A stretch of DNA of 64,000 bases, taken from contig JAQBYD010000001.1 of assembly GCA_027623315.1 (NCBI GenBank), positions 94,789 through 158,788 on the forward strand. The letters run 5' to 3'. The stretch is from Verrucomicrobiota bacterium. Lineage in GTDB: Bacteria; Verrucomicrobiota; Kiritimatiellia; CAJWTS01. This document shows positions 29,920 through 39,541 of this stretch, piece after piece. The position numbers and the translations under genes were made by a program. The notes under the pieces are model-generated. The model had not been told where the DNA came from and ran no database searches. It saw only the letters and a list, made by a program, of their open reading frames with translations. Position 1 is the stretch's first letter; every line of letters starts with the position of its first letter.

Positions 29920-32688
29920 TCAATGCGTGTCGCCTTGCAGAACGGCGGCACCGAAGAATTGCGGCTGGTGGTTGCCGCCGGGCGCACAGGGCCACATGCT
30001 CAACTCGGGGATCGCGTTGAGGACCCGGTTCCTGACGAACAGAACGCGCAGCGTCGCGCCGGAAGCCGGGGGTGTCGCGCCGAGCGTCGCCCAGGGGATC
30101 GCCAGCTCGACGGTCCACGCGCCATCCGCGCGACCGGTGGCGACCTCGAATTGACCGTTCCAGGAGCTGTCCCATCCCGCGCCGTCATAGATAACCCCGG
30201 CCGGGTTGATCATGACCTGGTGATAGGTCTTGGCGTCCCCATCGGCATCGACAAACAACTCGATCGAATCGTCGACACTTACGCTGTCGTCGCGGTAACG
30301 CGCCGTCAGGTGCAGCGCGTCCAACTCGGGTTCCGTGCAGCGGAACGCCGCGTAGAGCCCGTGCTCGTCCCAGGCCAGCCAGGTGGCGGTCGGCTGCGCT
30401 GCCGGCTGATCGAGTTTGGGCGTGAGAAAAGACTGAACCGTCGCCGCGCCGGCCCAGGCGGCATCGTCAAGCACACCGTCCAGTTTGGGCGGCTGAACGG
30501 CCCGCGGCACAGCGATCCGCGGCCGCGGTTTCGTTTTGAACATGAACGCGAGCGGCAAGGCATGTGCGGCGATCGGTTCCGGACCGACATCCCGCTCCAA
30601 GTGGAACACGCAGAGCGGTTGCGGGAGAAATCCGGGCGAGACAAACGGATCGCCTTCAAACCGAATCCGGAAGGGCGCCGGCTCACAGGCGCCACCGGAG
30701 ACCGGCACCTCGGCGCGGGCTGGCTCCACCGACCACCCGCTTCCTTTTTCGGTTTGCCACGACATGGTCAGGACCCCGTCCGCCAGCCCCTCCAGCCCCT
30801 CGATCCCGAAACCGATGCGGGCGTCGAGCGGGGCCTCGGTCGCTTCGTCGAGCCGGAGTCGCAGTCGAACTCCTACGTTGCCGATGGTGTCGCCTTCGCG
30901 CAATTCACAACGCGAGACCTGTTCCAGCGGCCGCACACCGGCGGCGCCGAAGCGGAGTTCCACCGGCGCGCCGGCCCGGGGCGCATCCCCTCCGCCCGCG
31001 GCCGTGATGCGAATGCTCACCGCATGCCATCCGGTGGCAAGCGCTGCGGGAAACATCTGCCAGGCTCCGCGTCCCGTGGCCTGCAGCGGTTGACCGTCGA
31101 CGACAACCCGCGCGCCGCCGGCGCTAAACACCTGGAACTGGTAGATGTCATTGGTCACGGCTTCGACGAAGCATTCGACGGTCACGGCGACGCCCGCGGT
31201 GATTCCCGCCGTGCTCCACCATGCCTGCTCGCGGTCCACCCCGCTCACCCCGTAGACCCCGTTCGAACCGACAACCCGCAGGCCACGCCGCCAAGTCTCC
31301 GGTTGCAGCGCCGCATCCGCCGGTATCACGGGTCCGGCATCGAGCGCCGGTCGGCCCGCCGGCGCGTCCGGTGCCTTGCCCCACGGACGGCATAGCGGGT
31401 CGCCCACGATCAGCAACTGGTAGGGCGCCGCCACGGATTGGTAGAAAGCCTCGGCCAGCGAGGCGCCGCGCACGTAATGCACATGGATGAACGGGTCGGG
31501 GAACTTGGCCTGAATCGCCAGGGGCTCCATGACCGTGCCACTCGCGCCGGCCGCCCCGTGACGCAGAAACTCCGTCAGGGGGGTCTGGAAGTCCGACCAT
31601 ACGACAACCCCGCCGGTGCTGGTCAGATGCTCGCAAATGGCTCCCGGAAGAATACGGCTGGCCGACGCGGCGAAGTCGAAGACGGCGATACCCACCATCG
31701 CTCCGGCAATATCCGCGTGGCCTTGCGGCAGCACACCTTCCTCGATCACCGCCGCCACGCCCTCTTCCTTGAGCATGCGCACCGCTTCCGCGAAGCCCCA
31801 GCGGCGCGTGCGCGATCGAATATCGCCGTTGACCATGTAGTAGACGGTGCCGGCCGGGCGCGTGCCGTCGGCTGCCGCGGCGCGTTCCAGCGCCGCCACG
31901 GCTTCGCGCAGCGAAGTGCCGCGGCCGCTCGTGACGCCCAGCATGGTCGAGAGCATGTAGCGCTTCGCGTCCGCGCCGTCTGAGGGCATGCCCGTCGCGT
32001 CCCAGGCGGTCTGCGCCCGGAAGCGGCGGGTGTTCAGGCTGAAGCGCGTCGCACGCGCCGGCCGGCCGGCCTTTTCTGAGGCGGCCGCATTCTCTTCGGG
32101 GCGCGGAGTTTCCGGTTCATCGGCGACGGCTCGCCGGGCATAGCGGTTGCTGTCCAGCGCCGCATAGGCCCGCACATCACCGGCCGACACGGCCGCATGG
32201 AGATAGGTCATTCCGGTCAGCGAGCCACGGTCGCCCACCTGCGCGCGAACCTTGTCGGCGCCGAGATCAGTGCGAAAGTTGATCTCGTAGGGGATGTCCG
32301 CCGAATAGGCAATGCAGTCGATGGTGTCGCGCAGCCCACGGGCATCGATCGCCGCCAACACCGGCGCCAGAATCTGTTCGCGGAAACCGTCCACCCCGAT
32401 CGTTTCAAAATGGGGCAGCCCGCCGAGGGAGATGACATTGCGGGCCGGAATGGCGCGCAGGCTCACATAGGCGTCGGCCAGCGCCCGTGACGCCCAGCTA
32501 TCCTCGTTGACCACGACAACGACATTCTCCGGCTGTAGTCCTTTATCCACTTGCGTCCCCATCGCCCGGCTCATACCCGCGAACCAGATACACGCCCCCA
32601 CGACGCCTCGCAAAACCATTCCGCAGGACAGGCGGCGCAAGCGTGTCCGCCCCCTTCGCGCAGGCTGAGGATGGTTTCGCGAATTCAT
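29920..32688 (-). CDS. TIGR03790-family exported protein with C-terminal CBM9-like domain
   Basis: 922 residues from the ATG at 32688. A long basic N-region and hydrophobic segment (RRLSCGMVLRGVVGACIWFAG) act as signal. Residues about 50-450 match the TIGR03790 type: NVVVVVNEDSWASRALADAYVSLRAIPARNVI, with the IPARN element characteristic of the family. These proteins are common in PVC and Myxococcota genomes but have no proven function. After a middle beta-rich region, the C-terminal 200 residues (PPKLDGVLDDAAWAGAATV...LAWDEHGLYAAFRC...ELFVDADGDAKTYHQ) form a DOMON/CBM9-like carbohydrate-binding domain. It heads a three-gene unit with the GH28-like enzyme. Confidence 0.82.
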   Translation of the reverse strand: MNSRNHPQPARRGRTRLRRLSCGMVLRGVVGACIWFAGMSRAMGTQVDKGLQPENVVVVVNEDSWASRALADAYVSLRAIPARNVISLGGLPHFETIGVDGFREQILAPVLAAIDARGLRDTIDCIAYSADIPYEINFRTDLGADKVRAQVGDRGSLTGMTYLHAAVSAGDVRAYAALDSNRYARRAVADEPETPRPEENAAASEKAGRPARATRFSLNTRRFRAQTAWDATGMPSDGADAKRYMLSTMLGVTSGRGTSLREAVAALERAAAADGTRPAGTVYYMVNGDIRSRTRRWGFAEAVRMLKEEGVAAVIEEGVLPQGHADIAGAMVGIAVFDFAASASRILPGAICEHLTSTGGVVVWSDFQTPLTEFLRHGAAGASGTVMEPLAIQAKFPDPFIHVHYVRGASLAEAFYQSVAAPYQLLIVGDPLCRPWGKAPDAPAGRPALDAGPVIPADAALQPETWRRGLRVVGSNGVYGVSGVDREQAWWSTAGITAGVAVTVECFVEAVTNDIYQFQVFSAGGARVVVDGQPLQATGRGAWQMFPAALATGWHAVSIRITAAGGGDAPRAGAPVELRFGAAGVRPLEQVSRCELREGDTIGNVGVRLRLRLDEATEAPLDARIGFGIEGLEGLADGVLTMSWQTEKGSGWSVEPARAEVPVSGGACEPAPFRIRFEGDPFVSPGFLPQPLCVFHLERDVGPEPIAAHALPLAFMFKTKPRPRIAVPRAVQPPKLDGVLDDAAWAGAATVQSFLTPKLDQPAAQPTATWLAWDEHGLYAAFRCTEPELDALHLTARYRDDSVSVDDSIELFVDADGDAKTYHQVMINPAGVIYDGAGWDSSWNGQFEVATGRADGAWTVELAIPWATLGATPPASGATLRVLFVRNRVLNAIPELSMWPCAPGGNHQPQFFGAAVLQGDTH

Positions 32689-32897
32689 CGTGTCTGCCTT
32701 CGATAGGGCCGTGCCATGGCTCGGAACATCACACAGCAGCCGTACCCTAATCAACTGTGAAATGTGGAGACTCCAAAGACCGGCAGCCGGGCTGAAGTTG
32801 ATGCGGTCTCCAGTGCCGAAAAGATGTGCTATTGGAACTGCGCGGCTGTATCGTGCACCCGTTCAATTCGATCGCACCAGCAGGAGGAGCGTCCGAC

Positions 32898-35255
32898 ATG
32901 TCCCGCAGTTTATATGGAATCACAAGGGCTGCAGAAAGCGTGAGAGCGATGCCAGCGAGAGCGAGAGCGAGAACGGGAACGGGAGGAGCCAGGCGATTCG
33001 CGTGCCTGGCGGCCGGCGTGTTGCTGGCCGCGGGGATGGTCACGCGCGCGTATGGCGTGCACGCCACGGGTGGCACGGTAACGAACTACGCCCTTGGCGG
33101 CACGAATTTCATCGCCCACATCTTCACAACGGTGGGCAGCACCAACTTCACGGTCATGATAGGCGGCGACGTCGAAGTGCTGGTGGTCGGTGGCGGCGGT
33201 GGCGGAGGGAAGCAGGTCGGTGGCGGCGGCGGTGCCGGCGGTTTCCAGAGGCGCCCCACATTTCCGATTTTGCCTGGCACCTCGGTGGTCATAGTCGGCG
33301 ATGGCGGAAGCGGTGCTAGCGTCGAGACTCCCGGAACTAGAGGAGCGGATTCAGTTTTCTCCAACGGCTCGGTATTCGTTGTTGCCAGGGGCGGTGGCGG
33401 TGGCGGAAGTTATCCCGGCCACGCACCGACTGCGGGAGGCTCGGGTGGCGGCGGCGGTGGCAACGCGGCACCAGGCGCTGCCGGAACTGACGGACAGGGC
33501 CGTAAGGGCGGCGTTGCCTACGACGGGAACTGGGCCGGCGGTGGTGGTGGCGGAGCCGGCGGGCCGGGTGTCAATGCCACTGCTGGTTTTGGTGGCGCGG
33601 GAGGTGTGGGGCGAGAATCTTCAATGTCCGGCACCGCCACCCACTACGCGGGCGGCGGCGGTGGATGTTCCGAGGGAGACAACGCCGGCAGTAATGGCGG
33701 GCTGGGCGGCGGCGGCAAAGGCCGTAGTAATACCGAGAACCCTCCGCAGGACGGCTCCCCCAACACGGGTGGTGGCGGCGGCGGCAGAAGAGATGCCGGA
33801 TCGGCAGGCAAGGGCGGCTCAGGCATCGTGATCGTGCGCTACGCAGCGTTCAACGCCCGGAACCACCTCGCTTCGGACGTCACGACGACCTCCGCGACCC
33901 TCAACGGCCGGTTGGGCGGCACGGGTGGCTCGCCTGCATCGGTCTGCGTCATGTGGGGCGAGAAGAACGGCGGCAACACCTGGGATTGGGCCAAGACCGA
34001 GTGGTTTGACGGGGACCAATCGACGGACAACACCCCCTTCAGCAAGAAGATCGCGGGGCTTGGCAAGAACAAGACCTACTACTACACCTTCGGTGCCAAG
34101 AACGTGGGTGGCGAGACGATCGCTGCAGTGCCCGTCTCCTTTATCACCGGTGAAGTGACCGTGAAGGTCACGGCGACGAAGGCCTGGGAAAAAGGCGAGG
34201 ACGGCGTCCCCGTGCCGGCCACGGTGACCGTCTCGCGCCCGGCCGCATGCGCCGACGCGGCGCTAACGGTCGCCTACCGCGTCGCGGGCACCGCCGGCAA
34301 CGGCACGGACTACACGTCGCTGAACGAAAGCGTCACGCTACTGGCCGGCGCGGTTAGCGCCGATATCGTGATCGCGCCGTGGAACGACTTGCTCGTGGAA
34401 GACGATGAGACCGTCACCATCGCCCTTCTGCCGGGGCCGTACGTCGTTGGCGCCGCGAGCGCGCTGACGGTTACCGTGATCGACACCGTTGTGCGATCGT
34501 ATTATGTCGCGCCGCACGCCACGGCCACCGCGCCGTACGACACATGGGCCAAGGGGTTTTCGAACCTTCAGACTGCTTTCGATCACGCCGCCGCAAAAGG
34601 TGACGCGGTGATCTACCTGGCCGGCGGCCGGCCCCTGACCGGCCCCGCGCTGGGCGCAACCCATCCGGACAACACGGTCTTTCGCTTGCGCGGCGCCAAC
34701 AACGTGATGCTACGCGGCGGCTACCGGGCGGACACTAAGCTTCCGCCTGCCGATCATCCGGGGCCGCGCACGGCGGGGCCGACGATTCTGAGGCGCAGCA
34801 CGGCAGACCCCGTGCGCGTGCTGACGCTCTCCGAGGTAACGAACGCCGTGATCGAGCGCGTGACGATCCGCGACGGGTTGCCCGGCGGCAGAAGGGGGCT
34901 GGGTGGCGGAGTCTTCCTTTCCGGGTGCCGCAATGTAGTCTTCAAAGACTGCCGCGTCGTCTGTAACACGAATGCTCACAGTTCCGTGGGCCTCGGCGGC
35001 GGGATGTATCTCGCAGACAGCCACGTCACGCTAGCGGACACGACCATCGCCACCAACGCGGTGGTTGGACCCGACAGTTACGGCGGCGGCATTTACGTCC
35101 ACCGCGACAGTCGCGTGTCGATGACCCGATCGGCGATCCAGGCGAACGAGACGGCCACATCCGACGGCCACATCGCCAAGGCCGGCGGCTATTATGTCGT
35201 TTCGGGCGGAATCCTGGAGCTCAATCAAAGCGTGGTGGAAGGGAACAGCCCCTGA
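32898..35255 (+). CDS. Glycine-rich secreted protein with Calx-beta and beta-helix domains, possibly truncated
   Basis: 785 residues from the ATG at 32898, chosen because AGGAGG lies 11 bases upstream. A signal peptide ends near GMVTRAYGVHA. Residues about 60-315 are a glycine-rich domain (VLVVGGGGGGGK... GGGGGAGGF) of the type expanded in Kiritimatiellota/Lentisphaerota. A Fn3-like region follows (TTTSATLNGRLGG). A Calx-beta domain comes next (GNGTDYTSLNESVTL...LVEDDETVTIAL). The C-terminus is a right-handed beta-helix (GLGGGVFLSGCRNVVF, SYGGGIYVHRDSRV). It stops abruptly after NQSVVEGNSP; in the next frame LTGTRWGG follows, resembling the continuing helix coils, so the end may be frameshifted. 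Cell-surface adhesin-like role inferred. Confidence 0.75.
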   Translation: MSRSLYGITRAAESVRAMPARARARTGTGGARRFACLAAGVLLAAGMVTRAYGVHATGGTVTNYALGGTNFIAHIFTTVGSTNFTVMIGGDVEVLVVGGGGGGGKQVGGGGGAGGFQRRPTFPILPGTSVVIVGDGGSGASVETPGTRGADSVFSNGSVFVVARGGGGGGSYPGHAPTAGGSGGGGGGNAAPGAAGTDGQGRKGGVAYDGNWAGGGGGGAGGPGVNATAGFGGAGGVGRESSMSGTATHYAGGGGGCSEGDNAGSNGGLGGGGKGRSNTENPPQDGSPNTGGGGGGRRDAGSAGKGGSGIVIVRYAAFNARNHLASDVTTTSATLNGRLGGTGGSPASVCVMWGEKNGGNTWDWAKTEWFDGDQSTDNTPFSKKIAGLGKNKTYYYTFGAKNVGGETIAAVPVSFITGEVTVKVTATKAWEKGEDGVPVPATVTVSRPAACADAALTVAYRVAGTAGNGTDYTSLNESVTLLAGAVSADIVIAPWNDLLVEDDETVTIALLPGPYVVGAASALTVTVIDTVVRSYYVAPHATATAPYDTWAKGFSNLQTAFDHAAAKGDAVIYLAGGRPLTGPALGATHPDNTVFRLRGANNVMLRGGYRADTKLPPADHPGPRTAGPTILRRSTADPVRVLTLSEVTNAVIERVTIRDGLPGGRRGLGGGVFLSGCRNVVFKDCRVVCNTNAHSSVGLGGGMYLADSHVTLADTTIATNAVVGPDSYGGGIYVHRDSRVSMTRSAIQANETATSDGHIAKAGGYYVVSGGILELNQSVVEGNSP

Positions 35256-35341
35256 CCGGCACGCGCTGGGGCGGAATGAGGATGCCATGCACACTACACG
35301 TCCTGCAGAACCGAATGGCACGACCGAGGGATGGGTTCTTT

Positions 35342-35373
35342 CCCGAACGCTCTTATCTTAAGTGCCGTTCGGG
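35342..35373 (+). promoter_or_regulatory. Inverted repeat upstream of the FGE-fold lipoprotein
   Basis: CCCGAACG-N16-CGTTCGGG is a perfect 8-bp inverted repeat ending 27 bases before the ATG at 35401; the loop contains TCTTATCTTAAG. It could be an operator or a leader hairpin. Confidence 0.35.
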
Positions 35374-35400
35374 TCGGTTCATGAAATGAGGAGAGGATCT

Positions 35401-37038
35401 ATGACTTCAAGGCGACGGCGAATTGATGTTGCCCGCGTCGCTATTCTTGCGCTCGGACTGGGGCTATGCACATGGACGGCCGGTTGCGTGCCCAAGGCCG
35501 GACCGAAGCCGGGTGGCGCGGCGGATTTCAGTGCCGAAGCGCTGGACCGGGACATGGTGCATGTGCCGGGCGGGGCGTTTCTCTACGGCATGACGCAGGA
35601 AGAGCGCCTGAACGCGGCCACGTCCGCCGGGGTGCATGCGGATCTGGTGCGAGACCATTCCCAGCGGAGCGTCCTGGCCCTGCCGGGCTTCTGGATAGAC
35701 CGTCATCCGGTCACACGCGGCCAGTTTGCGCGCTTTCTGAAAGACACCGGATACTTCATTCTGCGCAATGGATGGGTGGTGGGCTGGCGCGAGTTGACGG
35801 GGTCGTGGCCGCCGGACCGTCCCGGTACGGAGGCCCTTCCGATGATCGGCGTCAATGCCGAAGATGCCGAGGCGTATGCGCGCTGGGCGGGCAAGCGGCT
35901 GCCGACCGAAGCGGAATGGGAGTTGGCGGCACGCGGAACCGACGGCCGGCTGTATCCCTGGGGCAACGCGCCATCCGAAGACGCGTGCTACGAAGGCGAG
36001 GGGAACCTTCCCTTCTCCGCGAGTTTCCCTGTCGGGTCCTGGCCGGCCGGCGCAAGTCCCTGCGGAGCGCTCGACATGGTGGGACTCGTCTGCCAGTACG
36101 TGCGCACGATCTCGGGCGATAAAACTCATATTCTGACCGGCTCCAGCGTGTTTCATACGCAGCCCTATTCGCGCATGGCGACCGCCCGCTTCGGCTGGGA
36201 TCCGGGCATGCGCAACTATGCGGCGGGTTTCCGCTGTGCCTCGGACACGCCGCCGGCCGGGGGCGCGGCCGCCGCGTCATATCGCCCGGGCCCGAGGGTG
36301 CTTCCCAAGCCACTGGCGATCCGTCGCGATCTCTACCTGAAGGAATCCATCTCCCTGCGCGGCACGGAGACCGCCACCCTGGAAATTCGCGTGCCCTGGT
36401 TTCCGGAAAGCGTCTGGCTGATTGATGTGCCTGAATCCACCCTCGGACCGTTCATCGGCGCCAACATGTGGCCGAAACCGGGAACCACGGTACAATGGGA
36501 GGTCGCTCCCGACGGCCGGCGTGCGGCCTATGTTCGCGAAGAAGGCGAACAGCGACTCGCATTCGAGGCGCTGGTGCACAGCAATCGCGTGCAGTTCGCC
36601 TTCGAGACGCGCGGCATCCCGAACGTGGCCCAGCTTGCGCACACGGTGTGCATGAAGACCATCAGTCCCTTTTTCTCAAGCCAGGAACGGATGACGCAGG
36701 GCATCGTGCATGACGGCAAGTTGTTCCGAGTGGCCGACATGTCGGCGGGATTCCGGCCCAATTGGCGGGCGAACCTGACCGTGGAAGAGCGGCTGCCCTA
36801 TTATTGGTCACTGGAAGAGGCTGCGCCGGTGGTCAATCATGCCGTTCTGCGATCCTACGACGGTACGGCGTTCGTGGCTCGCGTTGGACCCGGCCCATGC
36901 CGCGCGTGGGGCAATAGTTCCATTCCCTGCACACACCTGGTGCCGCTCAGAGAGCAGCCGGTGCAGAAAGGGAGCGTGATCTTCTTCATCGGCCCGCTGG
37001 AGGAGCTGGCGCGCGAAATCGAAGCGGACCGAGCATGA
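35401..37038 (+). CDS. FGE-sulfatase-fold lipoprotein lacking the catalytic cysteines
   Basis: 545 residues from the ATG at 35401 (GAGGAGAG just upstream). The N-terminus has an Arg-rich start, a hydrophobic core and the lipobox TWTAGC (Cys29), so it is membrane-anchored. Residues about 55-285 are the formylglycine-generating-enzyme/SUMF1 fold: MVHVPGGAFLYGM, FWIDRHPVTRGQFARFL, AYARWAGKRLPTEAEWELAAR and a final NYAAGFRC. The Cys pair that real FGE uses (GGSYMCHRSYC region) reads ILTGSSVFHTQPYSRM, with no cysteine, so it is not a formylglycine enzyme. The C-terminal 260 residues are beta-rich and unassigned. No sulfatase gene is in the window. Confidence 0.82.
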   Translation: MTSRRRRIDVARVAILALGLGLCTWTAGCVPKAGPKPGGAADFSAEALDRDMVHVPGGAFLYGMTQEERLNAATSAGVHADLVRDHSQRSVLALPGFWIDRHPVTRGQFARFLKDTGYFILRNGWVVGWRELTGSWPPDRPGTEALPMIGVNAEDAEAYARWAGKRLPTEAEWELAARGTDGRLYPWGNAPSEDACYEGEGNLPFSASFPVGSWPAGASPCGALDMVGLVCQYVRTISGDKTHILTGSSVFHTQPYSRMATARFGWDPGMRNYAAGFRCASDTPPAGGAAAASYRPGPRVLPKPLAIRRDLYLKESISLRGTETATLEIRVPWFPESVWLIDVPESTLGPFIGANMWPKPGTTVQWEVAPDGRRAAYVREEGEQRLAFEALVHSNRVQFAFETRGIPNVAQLAHTVCMKTISPFFSSQERMTQGIVHDGKLFRVADMSAGFRPNWRANLTVEERLPYYWSLEEAAPVVNHAVLRSYDGTAFVARVGPGPCRAWGNSSIPCTHLVPLREQPVQKGSVIFFIGPLEELAREIEADRA

Positions 37039-37134
37039 AGTCGGAAAGCATTGTGGCGGATACTGTAGAGTCCTATGATGTCGTACTGTGCCGGATCTGG
37101 AAACACGTATTCCCATCGGAGAGGGGGCTGACGC

Positions 37135-38160
37135 ATGGCGCCTGAGCTTCGCATCGGCGTAACCGGCGCCGGTCAACTGGGCACGCACCTTGCCGCGGCG
37201 GCCCGCGACGCGGGAGCCGCCGTCGTGGCGGTGCATGATATCCGCCGCGAAGCGGCGGACACGCTGGCCGCCGCGCACGCCGGCGCGATCGCCACGACCG
37301 ACATCGACGCGTTCTTCGCGGTAGCGATGGACGGGTTGTTGGTCTGCACCGTACCACCCGTGCGGGTTGATCCCGTGACGCGCGCCTGTGCCAAGGGCAT
37401 TCACCTGCTGATCGAGAAACCGCCCGCGTATGACCTGACCGCCGGCCGTGAATGTCTGGCCGCCATCGAAAAGGCCGACGTCATGGCCGCGGTGGGTTTC
37501 CAGTTGCGCTACGACCCGCGCTACGAACGCCTCAAAGCGTTGATTGAGGGACACGATGTGCACCTCGTACGAACCGTTTGCACGATCAATTACTACCTCG
37601 ACTTCGCGATGTCGCCCTGGTTTCTCCAGAAAGCGATCAGCGGCGGACCGATCGCCGAGCAGGCGATTCACCTGCTCGATTGCGTGCGGTTCGTGCTCGG
37701 CAATCCGCGCCCCACCCGCGCGGCAGCCATCGGCGCCAGGAACATGGCGCTCGATCGCGACGAGTTCGACGCCGAGAACGCGTTGCAGGTGATGTACGAG
37801 CTCGATAATGGTGTCTTCGGCGTGCACACGAACCATTGCGGACATGAAACATTTCATTTCGACCTTGAGCTGATCGGACCGCATCTACGCTTGCACGCGA
37901 ACATCACCGAAGCGACGATCCGAGGTGTGGTCGACGGCGAACCGGTCGAGGTGACACCACCCGCGCGGAGCGCGCTGGGCCTTGACAAGGTCGGTGCCTG
38001 GCTGAAAGCGATCGAGACCGGCGACCGGAGCTACCTACGCTCGGAATTCGCCGAGGCGTTGCAGACGCTGGCGCTGGTCGACGCGGCCATCAAGAGCCAG
38101 TCCACAGGGAAGATCGAAGAGGCCGAGTCCATCGCGGCCATCGCGCCAATGACACCATGA
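37135..38160 (+). CDS. Gfo/Idh/MocA-family oxidoreductase
   Basis: 341 residues. The Rossmann loop IGVTGAGQLGTHLAAAARDA and the conserved EKPPAYDLTAGRE segment are in place, and the C-terminal domain is complete with GGPIAEQAIHLLDCVRFVLG. It opens a compact four-gene unit: its stop overlaps the next start by 4 bases. With the epimerase, SDR and alpha-galactosidase that follow, it probably acts on a sugar released from alpha-galactosides or on a derived uronate. Substrate not known. Confidence 0.87.
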   Translation: MAPELRIGVTGAGQLGTHLAAAARDAGAAVVAVHDIRREAADTLAAAHAGAIATTDIDAFFAVAMDGLLVCTVPPVRVDPVTRACAKGIHLLIEKPPAYDLTAGRECLAAIEKADVMAAVGFQLRYDPRYERLKALIEGHDVHLVRTVCTINYYLDFAMSPWFLQKAISGGPIAEQAIHLLDCVRFVLGNPRPTRAAAIGARNMALDRDEFDAENALQVMYELDNGVFGVHTNHCGHETFHFDLELIGPHLRLHANITEATIRGVVDGEPVEVTPPARSALGLDKVGAWLKAIETGDRSYLRSEFAEALQTLALVDAAIKSQSTGKIEEAESIAAIAPMTP

Positions 38161-38891
38161 AAATTCTCATTACCGGCGCGGCGGGGTACCAGGCGGGGTT
38201 TGTCATCGATCGCTTACAGGCCAGGCATGAGCTGACCTTCTTTGACCGGGTCGAACCGCGGGCCCCCGGGCGTTTCATCGGCGGCGACATCACCCGCTTC
38301 GATGACGTCAAGGCCGCCTGCGCCGGGCAGGACGCCGTGGTGCATCTGGTGGCGCTGGTCCGCGACCGCTTCGACAAACCACAGGACTTGTTTGCCGACA
38401 TTATGGTGAAAGGTACGTGGAACGTCGCGGAAGCGTGCGCCCGGCAAGGCGTGCGGAAACTGGTCAACATCTCGAGCATCGTCGCGCCGGGTTGGCCCGA
38501 TGATCCCGATCGGCTTTTTCGGGTGGGCGACCCGGCAAACTTCGGGGGCCAGGATATGTTTTACTGCCTGGCCAAGCATCTCGGGGAGGAGATTGGTCGC
38601 GCGTACCACGCGGGCCGCGGCCTGGCCGTGATCAACCTGCGCCCCGGCATCATCGCGGGCGACGGACTGAACCCGGATCCGAAACGGCCGGACGACGACC
38701 CCGGCGCGAATTGGTTCCTGTACGTGCATCCCGAGGATGTCGCCCAGGCCGTTGAACGAGCGATCGAGTCCGATGCTGTCACGAGCGGCACCTTCCAGGT
38801 TGTGGCCGGCCATCCCCAGGCGCGTTATGACTGGCAGGCGACGAAGGCCGCGCTCGGATACGAACCGCAACATAACTGGGAGGCAATCTAG
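38157..38891 (+). CDS. NAD-dependent epimerase/dehydratase (short)
   Basis: 244 residues, shorter than typical extended SDRs (about 320) but with a complete Rossmann core. MKILITGAAGYQAGFVIDRL has the cofactor loop in a slightly variant GxxGxxAG form, HLVALVRDRF follows, and the active-site Tyr-Lys pair is in YCLAKHLGEE. The ATG overlaps the stop of the Gfo/Idh gene. It acts presumably on the same sugar as its neighbours; not distinguishable further. Confidence 0.85.
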   Translation: MKILITGAAGYQAGFVIDRLQARHELTFFDRVEPRAPGRFIGGDITRFDDVKAACAGQDAVVHLVALVRDRFDKPQDLFADIMVKGTWNVAEACARQGVRKLVNISSIVAPGWPDDPDRLFRVGDPANFGGQDMFYCLAKHLGEEIGRAYHAGRGLAVINLRPGIIAGDGLNPDPKRPDDDPGANWFLYVHPEDVAQAVERAIESDAVTSGTFQVVAGHPQARYDWQATKAALGYEPQHNWEAI

Positions 38892-38894
38892 CCG

Positions 38895-39539
38895 GTGAAA
38901 ACGGTCCTGGTCACGGGTGCCAGCCGCGGATTGGGTCGCGCGATCGCGGAAACGTTCGCCGCGGGCGGGTATGACACCATCGGGGTCGCCCGGTCGGTGT
39001 GCGAGATCCCCGGCGTGCGCACTGTCCAACTCGATGTGTGCGACGAGGCCGCGGTGACCGAATTGATCGGTTCGCTCGAGACGCTCGACGTGGTGGTCAA
39101 CAACGCCGGCATCGCGCGGCTGCGTCCGTTGCTCGAGACCCCGACCACCGACCTGCGCGAAATTCTCGAGGTCAACGTCATTGGCGCGTTCGTCGTGATG
39201 CGCGAAGCGGCGCGGCGCATGGCGACCCACGGCGGCGGGTTGATCATTAACATTGCGTCGGACGCCGCGCTGAAAGGCATAGCGAACATGGCGCCGTACG
39301 CGGCGAGCAAACACGCCTTGCTCGGCTTGGCGCGCTCGGTCAGTGCCGAGCTGAGAGGACAAGGCGTGCGGGTGTGTACCTACTGCCCGGGCCCGATCGA
39401 CACCGGGATTCTCGGCCCCGCTTCGAAGAATCCGCAAGCACTGCAGCCCGCGGATATTGCCAGAACCATTGTCCACCTCGCAGAGTTGCCGGCAGGCATG
39501 GACATACAGGAGATGCTCGTGGAACCCATGGGGATGTGA
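38895..39539 (+). CDS. Classical SDR oxidoreductase
   Basis: 214 residues starting at a GTG 3 bases after the preceding stop. VLVTGASRGLGRAIAETFA is the TGxxxGxG cofactor loop, VNNAGIARLRPL the NNAG motif, IINIASDAAL carries the catalytic serine region and YAASKHALLG the Tyr-Lys pair. Typical length for ketoreductase-type SDRs. Third gene of the alpha-galactosidase unit; the next start is 2 bases away. Confidence 0.87.
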   Translation: MKTVLVTGASRGLGRAIAETFAAGGYDTIGVARSVCEIPGVRTVQLDVCDEAAVTELIGSLETLDVVVNNAGIARLRPLLETPTTDLREILEVNVIGAFVVMREAARRMATHGGGLIINIASDAALKGIANMAPYAASKHALLGLARSVSAELRGQGVRVCTYCPGPIDTGILGPASKNPQALQPADIARTIVHLAELPAGMDIQEMLVEPMGM

Positions 39540-39541
39540 AG

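Noticed and set aside
35401..37038. A formylglycine-generating enzyme (sulfatase activator)
   Set aside because: The two catalytic cysteines are absent and no sulfatase is nearby.
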